This document shows positions 1 to 9,300 of a stretch of DNA of 64,000 bases, piece by piece; the first letter of the stretch is position 1, and each line of letters begins with the position of its first letter. The notes under the pieces are model-generated. The model worked only from the letters and a program-made list of their open reading frames with translations, had not been told where the DNA came from and searched no databases. The stretch comes from Streptomyces sp. DSM 110735 (lineage in GTDB: Bacteria; Actinomycetota; Actinomycetes; Streptomycetales; Streptomycetaceae): the NCBI RefSeq assembly GCF_016482685.1, contig NZ_JACYHF010000011.1, positions 62,001-126,000 of the forward strand, read 5' to 3'. The position numbers and the translations under genes were made by a program.

Positions 1-10
1 GTCTTGGGTC

Positions 11-1015
11 ATGGACAGCAGCAGTGAGGACACGGGGACGGCGCCGGGCGTGGTGGAGGGCGCGGCTCCGGTGGGCGTGACGGTGCCCGCGAGCGCGCCC
101 GTGTCCGTGGCCGTACCGGCGCAGGCCGGGGACGGTGCGGGCGGGGCGGTGGCCCGGCGTGCTCCGGTGGCGCCCTCGTCGCTGTCGCCGTCGCGGGCGA
201 GTGACTTCATGCAGTGTCCGCTGTTGTACCGGTTCCGGGTGATCGACCGGCTGCCGGAGAAGCCGAGCGAGGCGGCGACGCGGGGCACGCTGGTGCACGC
301 GGTCCTGGAGCGGCTCTTCGACGCCCCGGCGGGGGAGCGTACGGCGCCTCGGGCGAAGTCGCTGGTGCCCGGGCAGTGGGACAAGCTGCGGGAGAGCCGG
401 CCGGAGATCGGCGAGTTGTTCGCGGACGACCCGGAGGGCGAGCGGCTGGCGCGCTGGCTGGGTGAGGCGGAGCGGCTGGTGGAGCGCTGGTTCACGCTGG
501 AGGATCCGACGCGTCTTGAGCCCGCCGAGCGTGAGCTGTTCGTGGAGGCGGAGCTGGAGTCGGGGCTGCGGCTGCGCGGGATCATCGACCGGGTGGACGT
601 GGCGCCGACGGGTGAGGTGCGGATCGTCGACTACAAGACGGGCAAGGCGCCCCGCCCGGAGTACGCCGAGAGCGCGCTGTTCCAGATGAAGTTCTACGCG
701 CTGGTGGTGTGGCGGCTGAAGCGGGTCGTGCCCCGGCGGCTCCAGCTCGTGTATCTGGGCAGCGGGGACGTGCTGACGTACGACCCGGTGCCGGGGGATC
801 TGGAGCGGATGGAGCGGCGGCTGCTGGCGCTGTGGGAGGCGATCTCGCGGGCGACGGAGACGGGCGAGTGGCGGCCCCGTCCGACGAAGCTGTGCGGCTG
901 GTGCGACCACCAGGCGTGCTGTCCGGAGTTCGGCGGTACTCCCCCGCCGTATCCGCTGCCGGTGAGGGCGCCGGAGTCCGGGGCGGAGGCGTTGGGCAGA
1001 ATGGGGTCCGACTAG
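11..1015 (+). CDS. RecB-family PD-(D/E)XK nuclease with Fe-S cysteines
   Basis: A 334-aa single-domain nuclease of the RecB/Cas4/AddB-C-terminal type, expected to cut DNA during repair. The first ~60 residues are Ala/Val/Pro-rich and look disordered. The fold then begins with SPSRASDFMQCPLLYRFR, followed by GTLVHAVLERLF. The nuclease core is near residues 192-215 (GIIDRVDV, then IVDYKTGK with the catalytic D..K). The C-terminal CGWCDHQACC together with the early Cys in MQCP fits the four-cysteine iron-sulfur staple of this family. The start is the first ATG in the window and has no strong ribosome binding site, so a start upstream of the window or an internal start is possible. It ends 15 bases before the response regulator gene and may share its transcript. 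Confidence 0.85.
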   Translation: MDSSSEDTGTAPGVVEGAAPVGVTVPASAPVSVAVPAQAGDGAGGAVARRAPVAPSSLSPSRASDFMQCPLLYRFRVIDRLPEKPSEAATRGTLVHAVLERLFDAPAGERTAPRAKSLVPGQWDKLRESRPEIGELFADDPEGERLARWLGEAERLVERWFTLEDPTRLEPAERELFVEAELESGLRLRGIIDRVDVAPTGEVRIVDYKTGKAPRPEYAESALFQMKFYALVVWRLKRVVPRRLQLVYLGSGDVLTYDPVPGDLERMERRLLALWEAISRATETGEWRPRPTKLCGWCDHQACCPEFGGTPPPYPLPVRAPESGAEALGRMGSD

Positions 1016-1030
1016 CGAAGGAGTTGTCAC

Positions 1031-1705
1031 GTGGCGATCCGTGTCCTGCTGGTGGACGACCAGCCGCTGCTGCGTACGGGCTTCCGGATGATCCTGGAGG
1101 CCGAGCCGGACATCGCGGTCGTCGGTGAGGCCGGGGACGGTCTGCAGGCTCTCGACCAGGTGCGCGCGCTGCAGCCGGATGTGGTCCTGATGGACATCCG
1201 TATGCCCCGGATGGACGGGGTGGAGGCGACCCGGCAGATCACCGGTCCTGGCCGGGACGGTCCGGCGAAGGTGCTGGTGCTGACCACGTTCGATCTGGAC
1301 GAGTACGTGGTGGAGGCGCTGCGGGCGGGGGCGAGCGGCTTTCTGCTGAAGGACGCCCCGGCGAACGAGCTGGTGCAGGCGATCCGGGTGGTGGCGGCGG
1401 GCGAGGCGATGCTGGCGCCGAGCATCACGCGCCGTCTGCTGGACAAGTACGCGACGCATCTGCCCTCGGGCGAGGAGCCGGTGCGGGACACGCTGCACAC
1501 GCTGACGGACCGTGAGGTCGAGGTGCTGAAGCTGGTGGCGCGGGGGCTGTCGAACGCGGAGATCGCGGCGGATCTGTTCGTCAGCGAGACGACGGTGAAG
1601 ACCCATGTGGGGCATGTGCTGACGAAGCTGGGTCTGCGCGACCGGGTGCAGGCGGCGGTGTACGCGTACGAGAGCGGGCTGGTGCGTCCGGGGGCGCAGC
1701 AGTAG
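1031..1705 (+). CDS. NarL/LuxR-family response regulator
   Basis: A 224-aa two-component response regulator. The receiver domain (residues 1-120) has the acidic pair D9-D10, the phosphoacceptor D55 in VLMDIRMPRMDG, T85/T86 and K107 in LLKDAP. A LuxR-type helix-turn-helix follows at about 155-215 (LTDREVEVLKLVARGLSNAE). It starts with GTG shortly after GGAG. No sensor kinase is next to it: the upstream neighbour is a nuclease and the downstream genes are solute-binding proteins on the other strand. Its kinase must therefore be outside the window or unlinked. The target genes cannot be read from the sequence. Confidence 0.93.
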   Translation: MAIRVLLVDDQPLLRTGFRMILEAEPDIAVVGEAGDGLQALDQVRALQPDVVLMDIRMPRMDGVEATRQITGPGRDGPAKVLVLTTFDLDEYVVEALRAGASGFLLKDAPANELVQAIRVVAAGEAMLAPSITRRLLDKYATHLPSGEEPVRDTLHTLTDREVEVLKLVARGLSNAEIAADLFVSETTVKTHVGHVLTKLGLRDRVQAAVYAYESGLVRPGAQQ

Positions 1706-1731
1706 CGGGCGGCGCGTGAGGTACGACGGCG

Positions 1732-1763
1732 AAGGGCGCCCTTCCTGAGGGAGGGGCGCCCTT
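1732..1763. terminator. Hairpin between convergent genes
   Basis: AAGGGCGCCC pairs perfectly with GGGCGCCCTT across a 12-base loop. It sits between the convergent response regulator and solute-binding protein genes and has the form of a bidirectional terminator. There is no long T run. Confidence 0.6.
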
Positions 1764-1787
1764 GGCGTGTCCGGTGCCGGTACGGCG

Positions 1788-3362
1788 TCAGCTCTTGCTG
1801 AGTTCCCAGAACCGGAAGACGGTCGAGGCGTCGAGGCAGTACTCGAGGCCGTAGACCCCGTCGCGGACGACGGCGTACTGCTTGCCCTGCCAGACGGGCA
1901 GGACGGGGATCTGCCGGGCGACGATGTCCTGGAGCTCCGCGAAGGAGTTGTCGGTGGCGGCGCGGTCGCTCTGGGCGGCGGTGGCGGGGAGCAGGGTGCG
2001 GGTGATCCGGCTGTTGTCGTAGTGGTTGCCGAGGACGTTGCCCTTGCCGAAGAACGGGGCGGTGAAGTTGTCGGCGTCGGGGTAGTCGGGCACCCAGCCC
2101 TTGACGTAGACGCCGAACTTTCCGGCGGCTATGTCCTTCTCGTACTGGTCGAAGGCGACGGACTTGACGTCGGCGTCGAAGAGGCCGCTGGCGTTGAGCT
2201 GACCGGCGAGCGCCTTGAGTTCGGCGTCGGTGGCGGGGCCGTAGCGGACCGGGGTGGACCAGAGGGTGAGCTTGACCTTGCCGGTGATGCCGTCGGCGCG
2301 CAGGGCCTGGGCGGCCTTGGCGCGGGAGGGGTGGTCGCCGTAGGTGTCGAAGAAGGCGGTGTTGTGGCCCAGGATGCCGGCCGGGACGATCGAGTAGAGC
2401 GGGGTGGCGGTGTTCTTGTAGACGTCGCGCATGAGGGCGTCGCGGTCGATGAGGTAGGCCATGGCCTTGCGGACGCCGAGTTTTCCGGCGACGGGGTTCT
2501 TCATGTTGAAGACGAGGTGCTGGACCTCGGCGCTGCTGCCCTCGACGACGTCGATGCCCTTGGTGCCGTCCTGCTTGTCGATGTCGTCGATGTCGCGGGC
2601 GCTCAGTCCGCGGTAGGCGATGTCGACGGAGCCGCCGAGGAGGGCTTTCTTCAGCGCGGTCTGGTTGCCGTGGAAGAACGTGAGGGTGACGCCCGCGTTC
2701 TTGACCTCGGCGGTGCCCTTGTAGTGCGGGTTGACGGAGAAGACCGCCCGGCCCTTGTCGAAGGAGTCGAGGGTGTAGGGCCCTGAGCCGATGGCCTTGT
2801 GGTCGGCGCGCAGCCGGTCCGCCGGGTACTGGCGGTGGTCGACGATGGATCCGGCGCCGGAGGCGACCTTGCTGGGGAAGGTGGCGTCGGGGGTGGTGAG
2901 CCGGAAGACGACGGTGTGTTCGTCGGGGGTCTCGACCTTGCCGAGCGAGGGGAACATGACGGCGGGGCCGCCCGGATCGTTGATCTTCAGCATCCGGTCG
3001 AAGGAGTACTTGACGTCCTCGGAGGTGAGCGGGTCGCCGTTGCTGAACTTCAGGCCGTCTTTCAGTTCGCACTTGAAGACGGTGGCGCGGGTGTCGCTGA
3101 ACCCGCAGGACTTGGCGAGTTCGGGCTGGGGTTCGGTGCCTCCCTTGGGGAAGCCGAGGAGCGACTGGAAGACGTTGTCGAACAACAGCCACGAGCCGGG
3201 GTCGTAGCCGGAGGCCGGGTCGGTGGCGAGGACGTCGTCGGACATCCCCATCACCACGCGGTTGCCTTCGGTCCCGGAGCCGTCGCCGTTCGTGCCGCAG
3301 CCGGTCAAAAGGCCGCAGGCCAGCCCTGCCGCGATGGGCAGGACTGGCCAGTGGGTGCGCAT
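1788..3362 (-). CDS. ABC transporter substrate-binding lipoprotein, family 5
   Basis: A 524-aa extracellular solute-binding protein of the DppA/OppA class, which binds peptides or related solutes for an ABC importer. The N-terminus MRTHWPVLPIAAGLACGLLTGC is a lipoprotein signal with lipobox LTGC, so the mature protein should be anchored on the outer face of the membrane. Family motifs include LKFSNGDPLTSEDVKYSFDRM and the long C-terminal SBP_bac_5 fold. The start given is ATG; an in-frame GTG two codons upstream (3368) is better spaced from GAGAAGG and may be the true start. It is the second of two tandem paralogues on this strand. Neither has a permease or ATPase gene nearby, so it must use a transporter encoded elsewhere or act as a sensor. 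Confidence 0.92.
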   Translation of the reverse strand: MRTHWPVLPIAAGLACGLLTGCGTNGDGSGTEGNRVVMGMSDDVLATDPASGYDPGSWLLFDNVFQSLLGFPKGGTEPQPELAKSCGFSDTRATVFKCELKDGLKFSNGDPLTSEDVKYSFDRMLKINDPGGPAVMFPSLGKVETPDEHTVVFRLTTPDATFPSKVASGAGSIVDHRQYPADRLRADHKAIGSGPYTLDSFDKGRAVFSVNPHYKGTAEVKNAGVTLTFFHGNQTALKKALLGGSVDIAYRGLSARDIDDIDKQDGTKGIDVVEGSSAEVQHLVFNMKNPVAGKLGVRKAMAYLIDRDALMRDVYKNTATPLYSIVPAGILGHNTAFFDTYGDHPSRAKAAQALRADGITGKVKLTLWSTPVRYGPATDAELKALAGQLNASGLFDADVKSVAFDQYEKDIAAGKFGVYVKGWVPDYPDADNFTAPFFGKGNVLGNHYDNSRITRTLLPATAAQSDRAATDNSFAELQDIVARQIPVLPVWQGKQYAVVRDGVYGLEYCLDASTVFRFWELSKS

Positions 3363-3395
3363 GTTCACAGCATGTGCCTTCTCGTCGGGGGCCTC

Positions 3396-3413
3396 CCGGG
3401 ACCGCCGTCCCGG
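3396..3413 (-). terminator. Hairpin between the two solute-binding protein genes
   Basis: CCGGGAC and GTCCCGG pair with a 4-base loop in the 68-base gap between the tandem genes. It could be a partial terminator giving different expression of the two, or an RNA-stability element. There is no T run. Confidence 0.35.
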
Positions 3414-3430
3414 CCCCGGGGAGGGAGCCG

Positions 3431-5035
3431 TCAGCCGCTCACGCCGCGGCCGAGCTCCCAGAGCTGCAGCGTCGAGGAGGAGTTCAGGGCGTAGGAGACG
3501 CCCGTGATGTCGTCCCGCGCGGCAACGTACTGCTTGCCCTGCCACAGGGGCAGCACGGGGACGTCCTCCGCGACGTCGTCCTGAATCGTCGTCAGGGTCT
3601 TGGCCGCGTCCAGCCGGTCCGCCTCGCGGCGGCTCTGCGGGATCAGAGTGCGCTGGATGGTGGTGTTCGAGTAGGGCGAACCGAGGAAGTTGTCCTTGTC
3701 GAGGAAGGGCGCGACGAAGTTGTCGGCGTCGGGGAAGTCGGGGAACCAGCCCATGCCGTAGACGTCGTACTGGCCCTTCTGCTCCGCGGGGCGGAAGGTG
3801 GCCCAGGGGTGGCCCTGGATGCTCACGTCGAACAGACCGCTGTTGTTGAGCTGCTTCTGCAGGATCTCGAACTCCTGCTTGGTCACCGAGCCGTAGTGGT
3901 CGGTGGTGTAGTGCAGCGTCAGCTTGATCGGCGTGGTGATGCCGGCCTTGACGAGGAGGTCCTTGGCCTTCGGGACGCTCGGGTCGCCGTACTTGTTGAA
4001 GAACGAGTTGGAGTGGCCCGCGAGGGTGGCCGGGACGAGCGAGTACAGCGGCTCGGCCTGGGTGCCGTAGACCTTGGAGACCAGTTCGCCGCGGTCGATG
4101 ACCTGGGCCATGGCCTGGCGGACGGCCTTGTCCTTGACGGTCGTGGCGTTGGTGTTGAAGGCGAGGTAGCGGATCTCGAGGCCGGGCATGTCGACCAGCT
4201 CGGCGTTCTCGTCGGAGCCGGAGTCCAGCTTCTGGATCTGCGACGGCGTCATGGTGCGGGTCATGACGTCGATGTCGCCGCGGTCGAGGGCGGAGCCCAT
4301 GGCCTGCGCGTCGGCGAAGGACCGGATCTCGACCTTGTCGTTGTTGAGCTTGGTGCTGCCCTTGTAGTTCGGGTTCTTCGTGTACGTGGCGCTGACGACC
4401 GCGTTGTTCTTGACCTCGGCCTTGAAGGTGTACGGGCCGGAGCCGTCCACCTGGAAGCCGTTGCGCAGCTTGTCGGCCGAGTAGATCTTCGGGTCGACGA
4501 TGCCCGCGACGGGGGTGGAGAGCTTGTACGGGAAGGTCGCGTCGGCGGTCTTCAGGTGGAAGATGACCTCGCGGTCGCCCTGGGTCTCCACCGTGTCGAT
4601 GGTGTTGAGCAGGGCGGAGACGCCACTGTCCGCCTTGAGGTGGATGGCGCGGTCGATCGAGAACTTCACGTCCGCGGCGGTGACGGCGTCGCCGTTGGCG
4701 AACTTCAGGCCGTCGCGCAGCTTGCAGGCGTAGCGCTCGTTGCCGGAGTCGGTGAAGCCGCAGCTCTCGGCCGCCTCCGGGACGGGGTTGCCCTCGCCCT
4801 TGGGCTGGGTCATGAGGGTCTGCACGGTCTGGCGGAGGACGTTCCAGGTGCCGACGTCGTACGCGTAGGCGGGGTCGAGCGGCGCGGGGGCGTCCGAGGT
4901 GGCCGTGAACTGGTCCGTGGTACCGACGACAATGGGCTTGCCGCCCTGGCTCCCGCTGTCCGATCCACCGCACGCGGCGAGCACCGGCGTAAGCAGGCCG
5001 GCCACTGCCGGCAGCACCAGAGTCTTGCGGTTCAT
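3431..5035 (-). CDS. ABC transporter substrate-binding lipoprotein, family 5
   Basis: A 534-aa family-5 solute-binding lipoprotein, paralogous to the gene just downstream. The chosen start MNRKTLVLPAVAGLL follows GGAGAAAAG at good spacing. The signal ends in the lipobox LAAC followed by GGSDSGS, a typical Streptomyces lipoprotein linker. Typical segments are LRDGLKFANGDAVTAADVKFS and PVLPLWQGKQYVAARDDI; the sister protein also has a PVLPVWQGKQYAVVRD segment near its C-terminus. A longer reading frame extends upstream to 5101 but adds an Arg-rich segment before the signal peptide, which is unlikely. The two genes probably arose by duplication and form one transcription unit. The ligand is unknown; oligopeptides are the family default. 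Confidence 0.93.
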   Translation of the reverse strand: MNRKTLVLPAVAGLLTPVLAACGGSDSGSQGGKPIVVGTTDQFTATSDAPAPLDPAYAYDVGTWNVLRQTVQTLMTQPKGEGNPVPEAAESCGFTDSGNERYACKLRDGLKFANGDAVTAADVKFSIDRAIHLKADSGVSALLNTIDTVETQGDREVIFHLKTADATFPYKLSTPVAGIVDPKIYSADKLRNGFQVDGSGPYTFKAEVKNNAVVSATYTKNPNYKGSTKLNNDKVEIRSFADAQAMGSALDRGDIDVMTRTMTPSQIQKLDSGSDENAELVDMPGLEIRYLAFNTNATTVKDKAVRQAMAQVIDRGELVSKVYGTQAEPLYSLVPATLAGHSNSFFNKYGDPSVPKAKDLLVKAGITTPIKLTLHYTTDHYGSVTKQEFEILQKQLNNSGLFDVSIQGHPWATFRPAEQKGQYDVYGMGWFPDFPDADNFVAPFLDKDNFLGSPYSNTTIQRTLIPQSRREADRLDAAKTLTTIQDDVAEDVPVLPLWQGKQYVAARDDITGVSYALNSSSTLQLWELGRGVSG

Positions 5036-5114
5036 GCGGGACTTTTCTCCAGAGCGTTCGGTTCCGTGGACCCGGCGACGAGGGGTGGCGCGGCGGTTCA
5101 CGGGAGTTGCTGCG

Positions 5115-5132
5115 ATGTTGTCGCGACGACAT
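5115..5132. promoter_or_regulatory. Near-palindrome, candidate operator
   Basis: ATGTTGTCGCGACGACAT is an 18-base inverted repeat with one mismatched pair and a perfect GTCGCGAC core. It lies about 80 bases upstream of the first solute-binding protein gene. The regulator is unknown. Confidence 0.4.
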
Positions 5133-5268
5133 TAGTCCGCGCCCGCCGACGGGCCGACGGGTGCCCGAGTTGAGGGCTCATCACGCAGTGAAACCGGGTG
5201 TGGACGCACCGAAAAACCGACAGCGGCAGGATTGGTGCAACGGATCATCAACTGGGACACAAAGACCG

Positions 5269-5298
5269 GCCGACCACCCCGCTTTCGGGGTGGTCGGC
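5269..5298 (-). terminator. Terminator hairpin after HAD gene
   Basis: GCCGACCACCCC and GGGGTGGTCGGC form a perfect 12-bp stem with a 6-base loop. On the minus strand it is followed by a short T-containing stretch (GGTCTTTGTG), as expected for termination of the HAD-phosphatase transcript. Confidence 0.7.
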
Positions 5299-5408
5299 AC
5301 AGGACTCCCGCGCTGTCCAGACCTTACGGAGTGGCGAACCTCACAATTCAACTCCGGTGGCCGGGAACGGAATTCGCTGAGTGACGATCGGGGCGTCCCG
5401 GGCGCCCG

Positions 5409-6128
5409 TCACCGACTGCCCGCCAGCAGCCCGCGCAGGAAGGCCAGGTCGACGTCCTCCAGGGACGTGACGACGGTGCGCCGGTGGGCGGGGACGATGG
5501 GGGCGATGGAGGGCACGGCGACGACATGGCAGCCGGCCGCCTCGGCGGCGGCGACGCCGGTCGCGGTGTCCTCGACGACCGCGCAGCGGGCCGGGTCGGC
5601 GCCGAGTCCGGCGGCGGCGAGGAGGTAGGGGTCGGGGTGCGGCTTGGTGCGGGAGACCTCGTCGCCGCCGATGGACAGGGTGAAGTGGTGCGGGCCGAGG
5701 ACGGTCAGCACACGGTCGATGATGCGCCGGTGGGAGGCGGAGACCAGGGCGGTCGGGACCCGGTGCCGGTGGAGTTCGGCGAGGAGGTCGGCGGCGCCGG
5801 GCATGAGCGGCAGGGCGCGGCCGATGCGCCGCTCGAAACCGTCGTTGAGCAGGACGGAGATCTCTTCGAGGGTGATGTCGGCTCCGGTGGCCTCGATGAG
5901 GAAACCGGCGCTGCGGGTCATGGGACCGCCGACGACGACGTGCCGCCAGGACTCGTCGAGGGCGTGACCGAGGGCGGCGAAGACCTCGACCTCCACGTCC
6001 CACCAGAAGCCCTCCGTGTCCACCAGGGTGCCGTCCATGTCCAGCAGGACCGCCTGCAGGGCGAAATCCTCGGCCGTGGTGGTCTGCGTTGCCCGAGCGG
6101 GTCCGGGCGCGGGGACCGTACTGGTCAT
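5409..6128 (-). CDS. HAD-family phosphatase (beta-phosphoglucomutase-like subgroup)
   Basis: A 239-aa soluble haloacid-dehalogenase hydrolase. Motif I is LLDMDGTLVDTEG (catalytic D30 and D32). Motif II is TALVSASHRR. Motif III/IV is around KPHPDPYLLAAAGLGADPARCAVVEDTATG. This arrangement, with the helical cap between motifs I and II, is that of the phosphatase/phosphomutase subgroup acting on small phosphorylated sugars or nucleotides; the substrate cannot be read. ATG follows AAGGAGG closely upstream. It lies 231 bases downstream of metH on the same strand, separated by hairpins, so it may be expressed separately. Confidence 0.9.
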   Translation of the reverse strand: MTSTVPAPGPARATQTTTAEDFALQAVLLDMDGTLVDTEGFWWDVEVEVFAALGHALDESWRHVVVGGPMTRSAGFLIEATGADITLEEISVLLNDGFERRIGRALPLMPGAADLLAELHRHRVPTALVSASHRRIIDRVLTVLGPHHFTLSIGGDEVSRTKPHPDPYLLAAAGLGADPARCAVVEDTATGVAAAEAAGCHVVAVPSIAPIVPAHRRTVVTSLEDVDLAFLRGLLAGSR

Positions 6129-6155
6129 CCGGGCGCACCTCCTTGAGGGACGACC

Positions 6156-6184
6156 AGGCCGGCTCCCGGACAGGGAGCCGGCCT
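6156..6184 (-). terminator. Hairpin between metH and the HAD gene
   Basis: AGGCCGGCTCCC and GGGAGCCGGCCT pair perfectly (12 bp) around a 5-base loop, 28 bases upstream of the HAD start codon on the minus strand. It may terminate the metH transcript or be a leader structure of the HAD gene. Confidence 0.5.
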
Positions 6185-6230
6185 GCGATGGACCGACCAG
6201 TGTACGACTCCGCGCGGCGAATCGCCTCGT

Positions 6231-6277
6231 TTATCCGGGGCGCGCCGGGGTACACCGGATAAGCCTGCGCCGCAGGC
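6231..6277. repeat. Paired inverted repeats downstream of metH
   Basis: TTATCCGG (6231-6238) pairs with CCGGATAA (6255-6262), and immediately beside it GCCTGCG pairs with CGCAGGC (6263-6277). The two adjacent dyads lie about 100 bases past the metH stop codon and could be a 3-prime RNA structure or a compound terminator. Confidence 0.35.
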
Positions 6278-6359
6278 CAGGGGGGGTTTCCGGCGTGCCC
6301 TCGACGCGCCCGGTGCCTGCCGTGCCGAGCCCTGTGGCGGGCCCGGCGCGCCGCGTTCG

Positions 6360-9300
6360 TCAGCGTGCGTTGAAGTACTTCGCCTCGGGGTGGTGGATCA
6401 CGATGGCGTCCGTGGACTGCTCGGGGTGGAGCTGGAACTCCTCGCTCAGGTGGACGCCGATGCGCTCGGGTTCCAGGAGCGTGGCGATCTTGGCGCGGTC
6501 CGCGAGGTCGGGGCAGGCGCCGTAGCCGAGGGAGAAGCGGGCGCCCCGGTACTTGAGGGCGAACATGTCTTCGATCTCGCTGGGGTCCTCCCCGGCGAAG
6601 CCCAGCTCCGAACGCACGCGGGCGTGCCAGTACTCGGCCAGCGCCTCGGCCAACTGCACGGACAGTCCGTGGAGTTCGAGGTACTCGCGGTAGGCGTCGG
6701 CGGCGAAGAGGCGGGCGGTCTCCTCGCCGATGCGGGAGCCGACGGTGACGACCTGGAGTCCGACGACGTCCGTCTCCCCCGACTCCTCCGGGCGGAAGAA
6801 GTCGGCGAGGCACAGGCGGCGCCCCCGGCGCTGGCGCGGGAAGGTGAAGCGGGTGCGCTCGTTGCCGCCCTCGTCCAGGATGATGAGGTCGTCGTCCTTG
6901 GAGACGCAGGGGAAGTAGCCGTAGACGACGGCTGCTTCGAGCAGGTTCTCGGTCTGGAGCCGGTCGAGCAGTCCGCGCAGCCGGGGGCGGCCCTCGGTCT
7001 CCACCAGTTCCTCGTAGGTCGGACCGTCTCCGGCGCGCGCCTGCTTGAGGCCCCACTGGCCCTTGAACAGCGCGCCCTCGTCGAGCCAGGAGGCGTACTC
7101 CTTGAGCTGGATGCCCTTGACGACGCGGGTGCCCCAGAAGGGCGGGGTGGGGACGGGGTTGTCGGTGGCGACGTCGGAGCGGACGTGGCCCTCCTCGGGC
7201 CGTTCCTCGACCTCTACGGCTGCCGGGCGCACCCGTCGCTGCTTGAGTTCGGGCAGTTTGGCGCCGGGGACGCCGCGCTTGACGCCGATGAGGGCGTCCA
7301 TGAGGCGCAGTCCCTCGAAGGCGTCGCGGGCGTAGCGGACCTCGCCCTCGTAGATCTCGTGGAGGTCCTGTTCGACGTAGGCGCGGGTGAGGGCGGCGCC
7401 GCCGAGGATGACGGGGTAGTCGGCGGCGAGTCCGCGCTGGTTCAGCTCCTCCAGGTTCTCCTTCATGATCACGGTGGACTTGACCAGGAGACCGGACATG
7501 CCGATGACGTCGGCGCGGTGTTCCTCGGCGGCGTCCAGGATCGCGGAGACGGGCTGCTTGATGCCGAGGTTGACGACGTTGTAGCCGTTGTTGGACAGGA
7601 TGATGTCGACGAGGTTCTTGCCGATGTCGTGGACGTCGCCGCGGACGGTGGCCAGCACGATGGTGCCCTTGCCCTCGGCGTCGGACTTCTCCATGTGCGG
7701 CTCCAGATGCGCCACCGCGGTCTTCATGACCTCGGCGGACTGGAGGACGAACGGCAACTGCATCTGGCCGGAGCCGAACAGCTCGCCGACCACCTTCATG
7801 CCGTCCAGGAGGGTGTCGTTGACGATGTCGAGGGCGGGGCGGTCCTGGAGTGCGGCGTCGAGGTCGGCTTCCAGACCGTTGCGTTCGCCGTCGATGATGC
7901 GGCGCTTGAGGCGCTCGTCCAGCGGCAGGGCGGCCAGTTCCTCGGCCTTGCCGGCCTTGAGGGACTTGGCGGTGGCGCCCTCGAACAGCGCCATCAGCTT
8001 CTGCAGGGGGTCGTAGCCCTCGGCGCGGCGGTCGTGGATGAGGTCGAGTGCCGTGCGCACCTCTTCCTCGCTGAAGCGGGCGAGGGGCAGGATCTTGGAG
8101 GCGTGCACGATGGCCGAGTCCAGTCCCGCCTTGACGCACTCGTCCAGGAACACGGAGTTGAGCAGGATGCGGGCGGCGGGGTTGAGACCGAAGGAGATGT
8201 TGGACAGACCGAGCGTGGTCTGCACGTCCGGGTGACGCCGCTTCAGCTCGCGGATCGCCTCGATGGTGGCGATGCCGTCCCCCCGGGACTCCTCCTGGCC
8301 GGTGCAGATGGTGAAGGTCAGACAGTCCACGAGGATGTCCTCCTCACGGATGCCCCAGTTCCCGGTGAGGTCGTCGATGAGCCGTTCGGCGATCTCCACC
8401 TTCTTCTCGGGGGTCCGTGCCTGGCCCTCCTCGTCGATGGTCAGCGCGATCAACGCCGCGCCGTGCTCCCGGGCCAGCCCGGTGACCTTGGCGAAGCGGG
8501 AGTCGGGACCGTCGCCGTCCTCGTAGTTGACGGAGTTGATGACCGCGCGCCCGCCGAGCTTCTCCAGACCCGCCTGGAGGACGTCCACCTCGGTGGAGTC
8601 CAGGACGATCGGCAGGGTGGAGGCGGTGGCGAAGCGTCCGGCCAGCTCGGCCATGTCGGTGACGCCGTCGCGCCCGACGTAGTCCACGCACAGGTCGAGC
8701 ATGTGCGCGCCCTCGCGGATCTGCTCGCGCGCCATCTCCACGCAGTCGTCCCAGCGGCCCTCCAGCATGGCCTCGCGGAACTTCTTGGAGCCGTTGGCAT
8801 TGGTGCGCTCACCGATGGCCAGGTAGGAGGTGTCCTGACGGAACGGCACCGACTGGTAGAGCGAGGCGGCACCCGGCTCGGGGCGCGGGCTGCGCTCCCC
8901 CGGCGTCAGATCCCGCACCCGCTCCACGACCTGACGCAGATGCTCCGGGGTGGTGCCGCAGCAGCCGCCGACCAGCGACAGACCGTACTCGCGGACGAAG
9001 GTCTCCTGGGCGTCGGCCAGCTCCGGCGCGGTCAGCGGGTAGTGGGCGCCGTCCTTGCCGAGGACGGGCAGACCGGCGTTGGGCATGCAGGACAGCGGGA
9101 TGCGGGCGTTGCGCGCGAGGTGGCGCAGGTGCTCGCTCATCTCGGCGGGACCGGTGGCGCAGTTCAGGCCGATCATGTCGATGCCGAGCGGTTCGAGCGC
9201 GGTGAGCGCGGCGCCGATCTCGGAGCCCAGCAGCATGGTGCCGGTGGTCTCGACGGTGACCGAGACGATGACGGGCAGGTCGAGACCGAGGGCGTCCAGA

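Larger units (their letters stand above)
5036..5408. other. Intergenic region, no gene seen
   Basis: This 373-base gap between the HAD gene and the tandem solute-binding genes has no convincing coding frame. It holds a near-palindrome (5115-5132) upstream of the solute-binding genes and a strong hairpin (5269-5298) that should end the HAD transcript. The stretch around 5200-5260 is less GC-rich and probably carries the promoter. Confidence 0.6.
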
